NCBI GenBank assembly: GCA_032622095.1
Contig: CP136061.1
Span: 213,250,373 to 213,314,372 of the forward strand
DNA: 64,000 bases
Source of the DNA: Siphonodentalium dalli
Taxonomy: Eukaryota > Mollusca > Scaphopoda > Gadilida > Siphonodentaliidae
Direction: 5' to 3'
Position numbers and translations under genes: made by a program. How positions within the stretch are numbered: position 1 is the stretch's first letter; each line of letters begins with the position of its first letter. The notes under the pieces were generated by a model. The model searched no databases. It was given only the letters and a program-made list of their open reading frames with translations, and was not told the DNA's origin. This document shows positions 36,561-48,512 of this stretch, piece by piece.

Positions 36561-37634
36561 TTATACTGTTTATTATATTCCACTATAAACATCTGACTTA
36601 CCAGAAATCCTAATAATACCACCATTATACCCATGATGCATAAATTTCGATAGCGCGTATGATCAAACAAGGCACAATTTAAAGTGACGTAATTAACTTG
36701 TGAAATTGTCGTTTATAATCACTCGAGAAATCAAGGTAAATCACAGATAAGAATGTGATAAACGATAATAACAATTAAGATCTACACACCACATGTAGGC
36801 TATTTTGGATTTTTATAGATTATAATTAAAAGGTTGTTCATGCAGTATAGCTGTGAAAACAATTTAATGAGTCTTGTCGGTTACTTAATTGCGTCATAAG
36901 GCTATATACACGCTTGCTTCTTACGTGATATATATAGTATTATAGTATAGAACAACACAAGGATAAGCCCAAAATAAGAATGTTAAATATAAGTGAATTA
37001 CCGATGTGGGTAACAGATGGTGAAAGGGAGGGAACTATATTATGTACGTTAGTTTCATGGTTAATGGATGGAGACTTTATGGATCTATTAAAGTGATGTG
37101 AAACACTCCGGTAGGGTGTTAAGGGCTTACTATAATATAATGTGAGGTAAGTTTAACACAGTATGGACATGTCTGTTGATAACTATTTATTTATGGACAA
37201 TTGCTTTAATTTGAAGACATTTTTAATTATTTCTTTGCTGATGTTAAAGTGCAAACTCAGGCAATAAAATGACGTATGCTCAAATGGGGAATACTATCTG
37301 CGTATCAGAAGCCAGACAAATAAATAATCTAATTGACTAGCATGTGTAATATAATACTACAACCCCACCCCAAATATATGTATGTATATACAGCTTCCAG
37401 TTGACCTAGGTATATAACTTATACTCTACGTTACTCGCGTCATATATATATATATAGATGAATCTTAACTAGCATGTCTCAGTATTCAGGACACGAGTTT
37501 TGTAATGATGTCTGTGAATCAGGGTTCATTTGTAAGACAAGTAATCTATAGTGTTAATCTCAATATGAACATTGTCTCACTACCGCAGTCGTAAAACATG
37601 AACAGCTTGACAGAGCTCAACGAGCGCATTGATT

Positions 37635-38379
37635 CAATACTAGTTACATGCTATATATGTCTGCAAGTAACGTTTACCTTGCCTGATTCCATTCAATAAA
37701 CCCTTACTATTTATTGTGATATTCGACGTTCGCTGCATAACAGGAAATAGTGCCTGTTGTGCCAAACTATTATTGTTGCGCAAACGTGATATTTGACTTC
37801 CGGCTTGTCGTCTGTTTACATCAATACTAGTTACATGCTATATCTGTCTGCAAGTAACGTTTACCTTGCCTGATTCCATTCAATAAACCCTTACTATTTA
37901 TTGTGATATTCGACGTTCGCTGCATAACAGGAAATAGTGCCTGTTGTGCCAAACTATTATTGTTGCGCAAACGTGATATTTGACTTCCGGCTTGTCGTCT
38001 GTTTACATCAATACTAGTTACATGCTATATATGTCTGCAAGTAACGTTTACCTTGCCTGATTCCATTCAATAAACCCTTATTATTTATTGTGATATGCGA
38101 TGTTCGCTGCATAACAGGAAATAGTGCCTGTTGTGCCAAACTATTGTTGCGCAAACGTGATATTTGACTTCCGACTTGTCGTCTGTTTACATCAATACTA
38201 GTTACATGCTATATATGTCTGCAAGTAACGTTTACCTTGCCTGATTCCATTCAATAAACCCTTACTATTTATTGTGATATGCGACGTTCGCTGCATAACA
38301 TGAAATAGTGCCTGTTGTGCCAAACTATTATTGTTGCGCAAACGTGATATTTGACTTCCGGCTTGTCGTCTGTTTACAT
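37635..38379 (+). repeat. Four tandem copies of a 184-187-bp unit in zinc-finger intron
   Basis: Units start at 37635, 37822, 38009 and 38193 with CAATACTAGTTACATGC and end TTGTCGTCTGTTTACAT. They are nearly identical, the third lacking three bases. Each contains CATTCAATAAACCC and GCGCAAACGTGATATTTG. Confidence 0.95.
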
Positions 38380-38613
38380 TATGTATGCTACGTCTCAAAA
38401 TGCTATTATTATGGCTGCCAATACTATGCCAACAAACTCTAATGAATGAAGAGTTTGAAAATTATTTCATTAAATTTACACACTTAAGTCTTTATTTATC
38501 TGGGACTGTTTCTTTACGAGGGCAAACAGCGCATAATTTCGTGACACGTCATCGCAGGCCTTATATAAGCCGATGTTAGTTTCATCGAGGTTTTGGGTCA
38601 TGTAATAAATAGA

Positions 38614-38752
38614 ATCTACAACTCGCCCCAGTTTATAGCGGAATTTGCAAATCTCGCCCAGTAAATAGATCTAAAGGCTCGGCCCCGACCTATTTTTCTG
38701 GACTCGTATTGTAAATTCCGCTACACACTGGGGACGAGTTGTAGATCATCTA
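38614..38752. mobile_element. Small hairpin element
   Basis: ATCTACAACTCGCCCCAG at the left pairs with CTGGGGACGAGTTGTAGAT at the right. GCGGAATTT / AAATTCCGC lies just inside. About 140 bp overall. Confidence 0.65.
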
Positions 38753-39951
38753 TATATTTTTAATTTCAAATGTATACGTTCATCTTCAACTGACATAAGC
38801 CAAATTAGTTTTTATTTGGAAACTAAATTTGGAAACTGAAGGTAATAGCTTATCAAATCTGAGTGAAATTAGGGTCTTAATGGGCTAAACTTGGGGCATT
38901 CTATTAACATATGTATTTCGTTTCCAATCAGCAACCTTACATAGTTTATATTTTCTATCTTTTTAAAATAAGTAGGTCCTACAATTGGAACACATCTTTT
39001 TCCACCAGTATGTTATTTAATAACAAGTACCTCGATCGTTTACAAAACAAAAAACATCTATAGATATGTGGAAGTAAGCGTTAATAAGTAATAATGAACT
39101 AATGTTCGAGTCTCCTATTAGTTCCACAGAGAGCCGTTATTAAATATCCAGTTTACTGAGAATTAGTGTGATCTATAAATAAGTGAATTATATATAAGTG
39201 ACCACCAAGTGATAAAAAAAAGATTGCTCGGCGAATTCCTTTTTCGTCTATAATGCACTGGAGATTTGACGTCCCTGATTACACTGAAATTCTCACTATG
39301 AGATAGAGTTGTCTCGCTTCCATTTCAATGAGAGTGAACTATTACGCTCCACATCGAAACAATTGTAGAACTTACCAAATGGACGTTGGCACTGTACATT
39401 TACACATGGACTTCTACAATAAAGCATCGTATATAAAATTGTATTATAATCTTTACAGTGAAATATATCTAAACTGTCGGGGGGGGGGGTCAAACAATGT
39501 TTGCCGAGCACGTAGGGGGTGGTGGTGGTCAAAAGGACACATACGCAAAATATTTCCTCCATATTTTACTCTATTTGCTGCTATTTATATTAAACTTGCA
39601 TATTAAGACACTATATTTACACACTAAGTGTTGTCATAACTAAATCCAGCATTCTGATTGGTCGGCGCCCACGTGGCTAGTTGCAGTTATTTATCGGTGA
39701 ATGCGCAAACGCCTCATAACACCAAGCTCATAACACCATCGATACGTCATTGGGTTTGGAAAGACGAACGCGTAATGCTTTGGGCGCATTTGAACTCGCG
39801 CAGGATTGACTTAATACATCATCGGGTTTCAATATGAAGAGAAATTGTTCCTATTAACTTTTGCCAAGGGTGCGATTGGGTATTTTGGGCTGTTCTTGTC
39901 ACGATACACTTTTCGATTTAAATACATTTACAAAAGATGGCTTTTTCGCTA

Positions 39952-40140
39952 AATGTATATAAATATAAGGATTAACTGTCATGTGGACTATTTTTATGGA
40001 GATGTAACCGTGAGGTAAGTGGTCATAACTTGTATGTAAAACCCTTCGGGTTTTACACAAGTTATGTCCACTTACCTCACGGTTACATCTCCATAAAAAC
40101 AGTCCACATGACAGTTAATCCTTATATACATTACTGTAAT
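39952..40140. repeat. Near-perfect 185-bp palindrome
   Basis: The arms of about 88 bp pair almost completely, closing on GTAAAACCCTTCGGGTTTTAC. The left arm has a 4-5-bp insertion near 39960. It contains GGTAAGT, a donor-like sequence, in the loop-proximal left arm. Confidence 0.85.
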
Positions 40141-40369
40141 TACATGTATTATGATACACATAATGTAATTCATTACTGACTTGCATGAGGTTTGGAACAT
40201 GCATTCATCGTGTGCGTCTTTGAGCTTCCTCTTTCCAATTTACATAAGTTTGTTGTTCTAAAGAGCTATGTCCGTTTAAGTTATCTGTATTATATATCGA
40301 CGTTTTACTTACTAAGTCATAACACACTTGAGCTACAGCTGTTTGCTGTTGGAATTTGCATCGCGCTAT

Positions 40370-40985
40370 AGAAGTACACGCCGGATTATCAATAGCATAT
40401 TAATGCCACTTTAGATATATATCGTCCGATTGTACACATGTCACGTCCATGGCTGCATGCGGCCTTCTAATCGATAAACGAGACAGATATATAGGGCATC
40501 CTTTATCAAGAATTTTAAACTGACATGGCTCATTCGAGCTACCAAATTTTGTCTACGTAATTTGGAAGGAGGTATAAAATAGGTTGACAAATACACGAAA
40601 TATTGATATACCGGCTTAATAATATGCTCTGAAAAAAACTTTACAGAGTCACAGCCATTTTCCATCTGTCACGGAACGCTCTTTTCTGTTCCATGTCGTC
40701 CATATGGCTGTTTTTGTTTGGGACCCAAAGACTACTTCTTGACCTGTATATTATCTGTCGTCTGCTTATTTTTGCTGAAAACCCCTCCATATGAAGTATA
40801 GACCATTCCATTGTATACTTTCATAACTGATTGGGGGAAGTACATGCCGGATTATAAATAGCCCATTAATGCCACATTATATATATTGTCCGACGGTACA
40901 CATGTCACGTCCATATGCATGTCTGAATGTGGCCTTCTTGTTGACACATGAGACAGATATATAGGGCATCCGTTGCATGCGAAAT
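40370..40985 (+). repeat. Direct duplication, two copies about 470 bp apart
   Basis: The stretch CGCCGGATTATCAATAGC to CAGATATATAGGGCATCC at 40380-40500 recurs at 40848-40970 with substitutions. Confidence 0.7.
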
Positions 40986-41131
40986 AAGCAGACGACAATA
41001 ATAATAATAAAAGTGCAGATTCATACGTGTTGGAGGGAAATCTTCAGGTAATAGTTTCAAATTCTTGATAATATCAAGAATGTTAAACTAATAAGATGTC
41101 AACACAGGCCAATAACTCTGACAAATATTAA

Positions 41132-41345
41132 TCCATTCTATACTAATTACTCATTGATGAGTAGCTATCTTTTAGGAAATATGAACTAATTATTTGAATA
41201 TTTCCCTCCAATAAATAAGATTCCTTCTGCACCTGTATTATCTGTCGTCTGCTTATTTTTCCTGAAAACCCCTCAGATGAATTACAGACCAGTCCAATGT
41301 ATACTTTCATAACTGAGTGGGGGAATCCATTTAGTATAGACAGGG
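41132..41345. mobile_element. TTAA-flanked short element (piggyBac-like ends)
   Basis: TTAA lies at 41128-41131 and 41346-41349. The ends have ATTCTATACTAATT (left) and the inverse of CCCTGTCTATACTAAAT (right). Same family as 48513-49001. It lies 200 bp upstream of the last zinc-finger exon. Confidence 0.6.
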
Positions 41346-41550
41346 TTAATCGGGCATTCAAAACTCATTGGTGTGCAACACCACCAATCAGTGCCTCGCC
41401 AAATCATACATATCTCGATGTGTCTTTCCACTCCAAAATTAAATTATGGCCATTTCCACAGGTCATGGGACCGATTTTATGTAACGAGTCTACGACCAAA
41501 TTCGACCAATCACGAAGCACAACCTTACTATTAAAATGTTTATTTTTCAG

Positions 41551-42810
41551 AAGTCTCATTTGGTCATACACAAGCGGACACATACGGGGGAACGTCCGTA
41601 TGGCTGTCACGTGTGCCACAAGCGCTTTGCTCAGTCGTCACACCTCAACACACACAAACGGGTGCACACTGGTGAGAAGCCGTTTTTGTGTGTCGTCTGT
41701 CAACGGGGTTTCACGAAGAAGCCCCTCCTACTTGAACATATCAAGCAACATTTATTGGGGACAAATAGCGACGGCCAAAACAAAAGTTTGTCGTCTGCGG
41801 TGGCACGCAGCGTGGCAACGGATGATGCCGAACATCGGATTTTGCAACATGTTACTCAACAAATACTTGGTGCGACTAACTCAGACCAGGACCAACGAGC
41901 TTCGAGTTTGGCAGACGATTCCGAGCGGAGTTGGAATGTACCAACTCCAGAGGATTCATCCGTTACTAATAATGTGCTGAAAGTCGAGACATCGGCTCAG
42001 GATTTCACACCCGAGTCCGACCAAACACCAGATGCACAGAGTAAATTGTCTCCTCAGTCAAGTTCACATTCGCGAAGGCGTAAACCCCTTTCAGTTCGTC
42101 GTATCAAACAAGAAATCGAATCGACTAATGATGGAGAAGATGTCGTTGGGTGTGCTCCATTTGAGATAGCATCTGCGCTATCGGCGGTAACTCGAAGCTT
42201 GAAAATGGAGACTGAGGACGCAACGGACCGTGACCAGGGTGAGTCCGACATGGGTGTGGATTCAGTCTGTATGCTGAGAGACTATGCTGCTGAAGAAGAT
42301 CCGATTGCTGATAGACATGCTACTTCTCCAAATGACATGACCCCCGGAACATCCGCATCTACCGACCATATAGATAAGTTCACAATGGAGAAACCTCCAG
42401 ATCCATCGTTGACCAACACAGGAGAGGTCGAGTTCGGGAGCTTATCGGAATTCCCAAGGTCATCTGTTCTTAGAGATTTACTCTCCAGCAAGAATGCTAC
42501 ACACAAAAAGGTCACACCAATGGCAACAGTTGTGAGGCCGACAAAAAGGCCCAATTTAGAGTCGGCAGTGAAAAGGAACAACAGAATGTGTTTGGTAGAT
42601 TTCACTTCCAGTGAACTTCTCAGACATATGTTCTCGCGAGATGACGTTTATAAGTGTGACTTCTGCGCCACCATTTTTCAAGATGGCGCCATGTATCACC
42701 TACACAGAAGTATGCACGATAAGATGGATTGTCGTTGCTGTAATATGTGTGGCATGCAGTTGAAAGACCGATATGACTTCGTTTCTCATTTTCTGAGTGA
42801 ACACAAGTGA
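41551..42810 (+). CDS. C2H2 zinc-finger transcription factor, last exon, Ikaros-type C-terminal fingers
   Basis: A TATTTTTCAG acceptor precedes this 419-codon exon. It completes finger 2 (H66, H70), then encodes finger 3 (C78, C81, H94, H98) and finger 4 (C106, C109, H122, H126), joined by canonical TGERPY/TGEKPF linkers, so the N-terminal block should bind DNA. A long polar linker (about 130-420) follows, with three psi-K-x-E SUMO-consensus sites (LKVE, IKQE, LKME). The end carries a closely spaced pair: C428/C431/H444/H448 and C456/C459/H472/H477, containing NMCGMQLKDRYDFVSH. That pair closely resembles the Ikaros/Hunchback dimerisation fingers (C-N-M-C-G and D-R-Y-E-F-S-S-H in Ikaros). Family: Ikaros/Hunchback-like or an independent factor that shares the pair; N-terminal fingers look Krueppel-like. 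Nuclear regulator, target unknown. Confidence 0.9.
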   Translation, partial: KSHLVIHKRTHTGERPYGCHVCHKRFAQSSHLNTHKRVHTGEKPFLCVVCQRGFTKKPLLLEHIKQHLLGTNSDGQNKSLSSAVARSVATDDAEHRILQHVTQQILGATNSDQDQRASSLADDSERSWNVPTPEDSSVTNNVLKVETSAQDFTPESDQTPDAQSKLSPQSSSHSRRRKPLSVRRIKQEIESTNDGEDVVGCAPFEIASALSAVTRSLKMETEDATDRDQGESDMGVDSVCMLRDYAAEEDPIADRHATSPNDMTPGTSASTDHIDKFTMEKPPDPSLTNTGEVEFGSLSEFPRSSVLRDLLSSKNATHKKVTPMATVVRPTKRPNLESAVKRNNRMCLVDFTSSELLRHMFSRDDVYKCDFCATIFQDGAMYHLHRSMHDKMDCRCCNMCGMQLKDRYDFVSHFLSEHK

Positions 42811-42813
42811 TTT

Positions 42814-42819
42814 AATAAA
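42814..42819 (+). terminator. AATAAA polyadenylation-signal-like hexamer
   Basis: It lies only 3 bp after the zinc-finger stop codon. It would give an unusually short 3' UTR, so a downstream signal may be the one used. Confidence 0.3.
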
Positions 42820-44640
42820 TTAATACACATCTCTTCAAAGTAAGATTCCCCAGTATATTTCACTGTATCTCAAGCATTGTGAGTCTGATTGCAGAGAAAT
42901 GTTCAAACTATACTAATCATCATAAAGCTGAAAAGGTGATATATCGGTTTACTTGCTGAACTGTGATATTGCTTGAGTGAGCAATGTTCATATGAGGTAG
43001 TGATTCAAAAATCTCAAACATATGTTTTATATAGTTTCCGGGGTATAAAATAATGCATGTAGATATGAATACAAGACAGCTGACCAGAAAGGCTTCTATC
43101 AATTAATATTAATTTTATATCGATATTTTCATATATATAATGCGATAATCAACCGGTACATTTTTTCGTTACTATTTTTAGAACATACCGTGATCAAATG
43201 TTCAGGCGATCTCATGCAGATAGAGACATAGTTATTCTGCTTGTTACGCTCCGCGAGCCTTAAAATGTCCAACATTGATCATATGTATAACCCGAAAATT
43301 CGAAATACAATCATTATTAATTGATAGAAGCGTTTCCGGAAAGGTGTCTTCGATTCATATTTATTATATTATACCCAGTAAACTATTTAAAACGTGTTAT
43401 GTAGGAAGAGACAGACCATCTCATGTGAACACAACAACATAGTAACACAACTGATCACCATGCTATTGTCCCGTTGTCCAATGGTAAGTGTGATGGAGGC
43501 CGTGTACGGAAACAATGAAGAGTCCAGAGGTTTTATACTTTTATGCTTCAATAACGTGTACTGTCGGTAAGCACAATAGGTAGATGGACAGAGGTATTTG
43601 GTGGTTCAATTGTTTAAGCGGGCGTGAATCTATCTCTTTGGTGCGAGCAGATATTCCAAGAGTCGTTATGACGTGTATCATACTATTGTTTACTATAGGA
43701 TGATACTGATTTAACCACCCCTCGACTATACAATGGTTACTACCAGTCATAACCAATTAAGAATATGATCTTATTAATTATGTTTGCATGTTCTTATACT
43801 ATGTCAGTTATATTCCCTATATATACGTATTGTGCTTACTTATATACATTTAACATTTGCAGTTACAATCACTGGGGAAATGAAGTTCATCCTAGATCCG
43901 AGATCAAACTATATTTACTATCTTATGTACTATCGGACACTATCATGCATGTGAGTAGAAACTTGCAGCCATCGTGCACTCGTTGTATTCTATCCAAGTA
44001 ATGCTGGATCCAATACTGCAGAGTAATTTCACATTAACTTGCAGTTGAATGCCATGAAGTTGGGGGTCATCGTTTACTCTTTTGTAAGGTGGTTTGGTTT
44101 GGGGTTTTATTTGTCGTTTCGGCAGCTAAGCCATATGGCGACGTTATCAGTTATCATGAATCACTCCACAGCGCGTAGAAACAAATGAACCCGGAAAGTA
44201 ACTGACAAATGTGTCCCGATGTTGATAATAATGTTACATTCCCAGTGTGTGGATCATAAAATACATATATCATGAATTCGCGCTTATCGGGATTTGAACC
44301 AACTTCGGCATCACTGGACGGCTTATGTCGGGCATAATGTGCCATGCACCTCATCGACGGTACCACCGGGCGCTCTGTTCGGCTAGATGATGACAATTGC
44401 TCCACCGGAATTCTCAGGTCAGCTAAAAACTTGTCATATCAGTTTTTCAGTTGTCTACAACTTTTTAGACACACAGTCGACATGTATATTTGTATTATAT
44501 CGCTCTTCTTTGTTATATATATATACGGAAGAAAAGTCGGTATAAAGTCAGTATAAAGTATAATTATCGACCTATTTTGAACCGAACTGGGATGTAACAA
44601 AGTCGACCACAATTTCAGGCTCCAATCGCCATGGGTCTTT
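42820..44640. other. Intergenic DNA between zinc-finger gene and repeat-rich spacer
   Basis: No gene supported. TTCTATCAATTAATATT near 43095 is inverted near 43313-43330, possibly the ends of an old element. A GGTTCAAATCCC-like phrase near 44290 on the minus strand hints at a tRNA-derived repeat but does not fold. Confidence 0.45.
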
Positions 44641-44642
44641 AA

Positions 44643-45122
44643 AGGGACCCAATGTATTCGCAGTCGGTAAATATGTAAAACATTTAAAAATTGGTATAAA
44701 CATCACCACTAAGAAGAAGAACATGTATAAATAGATAAACATTGTATTATATTCATTATTGATGGCTCTCCAATATAACGAAATTTTGCGATTTGAAACC
44801 ATTGTTATGAAAACAAAAATGTTACAGTGATTTGACAACAAACATCGCTAAACGTCTAGAAAGTTCCAATATTTTAGTCTGAATATGATTTAAACGTTCG
44901 TATCATATTGGACTAATAGAACTTTTATCGGTAATTTCCACTGTAACGGTGATGTTTACATAGCAAAGGTTTTGACATGCAAAATCTCAGCATAGGAGAG
45001 TTATTAATAATGAAAATAAGAACAAAGTCAATCTATTTTTGCATGTACTATAGTTGATGATAGTTGTTTTACAGACTTTTATGTTATTTCGCAGGAACCC
45101 ACTTCAAAGGCATTGAGTCCCT
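44643..45122. mobile_element. TTAA element, family B
   Basis: Flanked by TTAA at 44639-44642 and 45123-45126. The ends are AGGGACCCAATG and its inverse AGGGACTCAATG. The interior aligns with 49314-49824 (CATCACCACTAAG, GAGAGTTATTAATAATGAAAA) with considerable divergence. No open frame. Confidence 0.65.
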
Positions 45123-45761
45123 TTAATTGTTTCACAGAGGAATACCAAAGAGGTTTGAATTAATTAAATGACAATGGATAACTATAACTTTGTTATTCAA
45201 TAATATTATTAAAACGAATAAGTACAACGAATTCTCGCGACATTCTGAGAACAAACAGGGTATAACACTTAATCTAACTTCCATGAGACAGATATATAGA
45301 CGTAACATATAACTAAACATATTCTCTATATATAAAATTCAATTTTTACAGAATGATAATTATTAATAGACCTATACGACCCCCATACATCAACTGCTGA
45401 ATTGAAGGGTCGATCACGGAGTCCTGTCCGAAACACGGAACGAAACAAATTAACACATGTTATATGCTATATGACTAAACAACCCAAACATGATCACTCA
45501 CAAACAAATGTCGATCATGATTTCTGATGGCTTGGCATAAAACTTCCATGATTGGGGCTTCCTAAAATTTTGCGAAAACCTCGCATATATAAGATAATGT
45601 ATTGGCACATGATCTTTAATACTGCACCAGCGCAGCTTCCGTGTTGGGAGGGTTGGCTTTAAAACATGACACAATTCCCTTAAATGACCATCGATGGGTT
45701 GCCGTAACTCACCATAACTAATCGATATCTTATTAATGACATGGCATCGGGGGACCATTAA

Positions 45762-45865
45762 AGGCACGGGCGGCGTTCGCTGCAGAAATATTCATATTTG
45801 TTCAAATCGCCATCAACAGAAGGAATATTAAAATATATATAGTTTTGTTCATATGCTAAACATTG
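45762..45865 (+). mobile_element. Solo left end of TTAA element, family A
   Basis: TTAA then AGGCACGGGCGGCGTTCG, matching about the first 100 bp of 46253-46778, after which similarity stops. Confidence 0.65.
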
Positions 45866-45989
45866 GTTGAGGACATTGTTACGTCCGTTCAAAAATTATT
45901 TGTGACAATTAAACCGGCATGACTCACCCGAACCTTCAATTTATGTCCACGTAACATAGGTCGATAAATACACGCAATATCGACCAATG

Positions 45990-46246
45990 TGCTTCATATA
46001 CTTTTAAAGACATATTGTGGACTTGTTCGGGTGCGTGAAACTGATAAGTTAGTACTCTGGCACTATGGCAACTGGAGGAATGAATCATTCTACTAGCATC
46101 GCCGAAAAATTCCAACAAATCGACTATAATACTCCATAGAAAACATTGTCTGAACTGCACTCAATTGAAAGTATTTACATATTGATTCGGGACACAACTA
46201 TCGGCGATAAACAAACGCAAATGATTTCTCCACCGAGAGTCACTGC
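45990..46246 (+). repeat. 0.26-kb repeat also present at 56375-56632
   Basis: Shares AAAGACATATTGTGGACTTG, TTCGGGTGCGTGAAACTG and ATCGGCGATAAAC blocks with the second copy in the same orientation. In this copy it directly abuts a family A TTAA element. Confidence 0.7.
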
Positions 46247-46252
46247 ATTTAA

Positions 46253-46778
46253 AGGCACGGGTGGCGTTCGTTGCAGAAATATTCATATTTGTTCAAATCG
46301 CCACCAACAGAAGGAATATTAAAATATACATAATTTTGTTCATATGCCAAACATATTCAGCGCGTAAATAGTATAATAAGTATATTGTCGTCAAGACGTA
46401 CGATGGTGTACGTAAACAAGAGCCTGCCCAAGTTACAGAAGTTTTGCTTCTGTTTACATAACACAGCGCAATTCTATTGGTTAATCACAAAAGATATAAA
46501 CGCTCTTTATTATATCCATATCAGGAAAACAGTAACAAATAACGCTCTTTATGTTTACCATATCCGGATCTAAATCAAAGCCAACTTCTGTAACGTTTTT
46601 TTGCTTTTGTTTACATAACAAAGGAAAAACATTTGACCACAACATACTGTTTATGCCATATTTCTGATTGGTAGAAGAACAAAGTATGTCTATATTTTAC
46701 TATTATTTCTGTTTATGGCGGTTTTTGACGGAGATGAATATTTTAACACCATACTAACCGCCAACACCGCCCGTATCT
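46253..46778 (+). mobile_element. TTAA element, family A, complete copy 1
   Basis: Bounded by TTAA at 46249-46252 and 46779-46782. The terminal inverted repeats are AGGCACGGGTGGCGTT and (inverse) AGATACGGGCGGTGTT. A second complete copy at 60280-60802 and a solo end at 45762 share the same TTAA/AGRYACGGG junctions, which fixes the ends. The interior carries AAACGCTCTTTATTAT and GTTTACATAACA repeats but no frame. Confidence 0.75.
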
Positions 46779-46784
46779 TTAAAG

Positions 46785-48505
46785 GCCGCGTGAACACCCC
46801 TTCGAATGGTCATCAATGATAGCCATGAATATGTTGTTGAATGTGACATATTTAGTCGGCCATCGATGGCCAAATTAATGCTAAGTCCATTCTGGGCGCA
46901 TTCTTATAAATATTAATTTCAAAATTATTACAAATGTGTGGTGTAGTTGTGAATGCAAGAATGTTATCATAATTATGATAAAGTTCGTTGCTGGCCTGTA
47001 AAGTTGCTCGATACACCATAGAGTTATTCCCCTTCCATTGTAGAGATCTTTACCACTATGGGGTTATTTGTAAAAAAATATTACATAAGCTGACAATCAG
47101 ACCAGTGTTCGTATACACGTATAACCCTTTCTATTCTGAATTGATTCTCCCATTACATTGGAAGGGTGTGTTATTCATTTGGAGAGATGTTTATGATATA
47201 ATACTGGTCCTAGCCTTTAACCCCGTAGGACCGTCTTGCCTCAGAGCAGAGTCTGTAATAGTTATAATATACCTTGGGGTCTCCATGGCAACCGTTTTCT
47301 ATTATATGATATATGCGCAGACGACAGCCAGATGACAATAAAAGTGCAGAAGAATTCATATTCATGGGTGGGAAATGTTTAGATAATAAGTTCAACTGTT
47401 GAACTTATTATCTGAACATTGCCTAAGGGAAATACTCATCAATGAGTATTTAGTCCTAACGCGTTGTTCGGTGTATATGCTTTTTCACAGTGACGAACTT
47501 ATCACAAACAAGTCAATAATTAACAGAAAAAAAAGAACAGTTTTATTGCGAACAGGCTCAAGACGCCAAGGAGATTTCAGTGAACCTAAGTTCATCCCTG
47601 AAACAAGTTTATTGTCATGAGTTTCCGACTCAAATAGTCTGAATGGAAACGAAGTTGAATAGCGTGAATGCTACTATTTCTAAGATGAATTGTTCGTCGA
47701 CCCCGCCAATTTGGACATCATTATTCGGATTAATGTACCAAATTTTATTCTTTTTCGAAAGGCGGTAAAATCTACCGGTCATCTGAATGAAATTGTCTTC
47801 ATTGCGGTCAAAACACGTCGTACGAAATGCGACCTATATGTTTTCGGATATATAAACGTTTATACCATAGTATTTCTCCTATGTCATGCACTACTGGATC
47901 AATGTAGTAAGGTCACTGGTATTGCACCAAATTGTATCTTGGATGGGTATATTGCGAGAGACTGTTTTGGGAACAGGTTCAACATGACATATATTCGAGT
48001 TGGCATTTCGACGGTATAAATGGCAATTGTTGGAAATAGATTGCTCTTGACTGCATTGATCCTTGACAAAATTTATAAATTTACAAAAATCTAGATGTTA
48101 ACCCAGACATACACTTGTAATTCAAAACAAGAGTCAGACTTGAATGTAAATCAACCATATTTTACTCCGTAGATACAGGTGAGAAATGACTATATACTCT
48201 GTTGATCACTCCCTCTCTTCCCACCCCGCCCATCCCGAATTGGTCCCTGTATTCATTCAACTGCACCTCTTGTACATAAGCACTGCACCTCATGATATAC
48301 GTTGATAAAATGATATCTGTATATATTACCATAAGGCCCCCCCCCCCTGCCTTGATAAGTTGAACTATTGCAGGGTCCTGTTTTTTGCATTATTATTATT
48401 ATGAAATTTGGTATCAATTAAACCTTATTGAATCTTGAGTCAAAAGATGGCGTACTTTGGTTGTACTCTGCTCAGATTGTGTGAGGTGTGAAACATTTAA
48501 GTTAA
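46785..48505. other. Spacer without a supported gene
   Basis: Open frames at 46988-47335 and 47690-48019 have no recognisable domain, no good splice context and ordinary AT-rich composition. A hairpin AATAAGTTCAACTGTTGAACTTATT sits at 47388-47412. A C-run is near 48338-48347. Confidence 0.45.
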
Positions 48506-48512
48506 AAATTAA

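Noticed and set aside
41297-41980. 227-codon plus-strand frame
   Set aside because: It overlaps the zinc-finger exon in another frame; fingers and splice site support the 41551-42810 reading.
44280-44400. tRNA-like phrase (GGTTCAAATCCC on the minus strand)
   Set aside because: The T-arm stem does not pair and no matching acceptor or anticodon stem could be drawn. At best a decayed tRNA-derived repeat.
47690-48019. 109-codon frame
   Set aside because: No domain, no splice context and AT-rich composition like the flanks.
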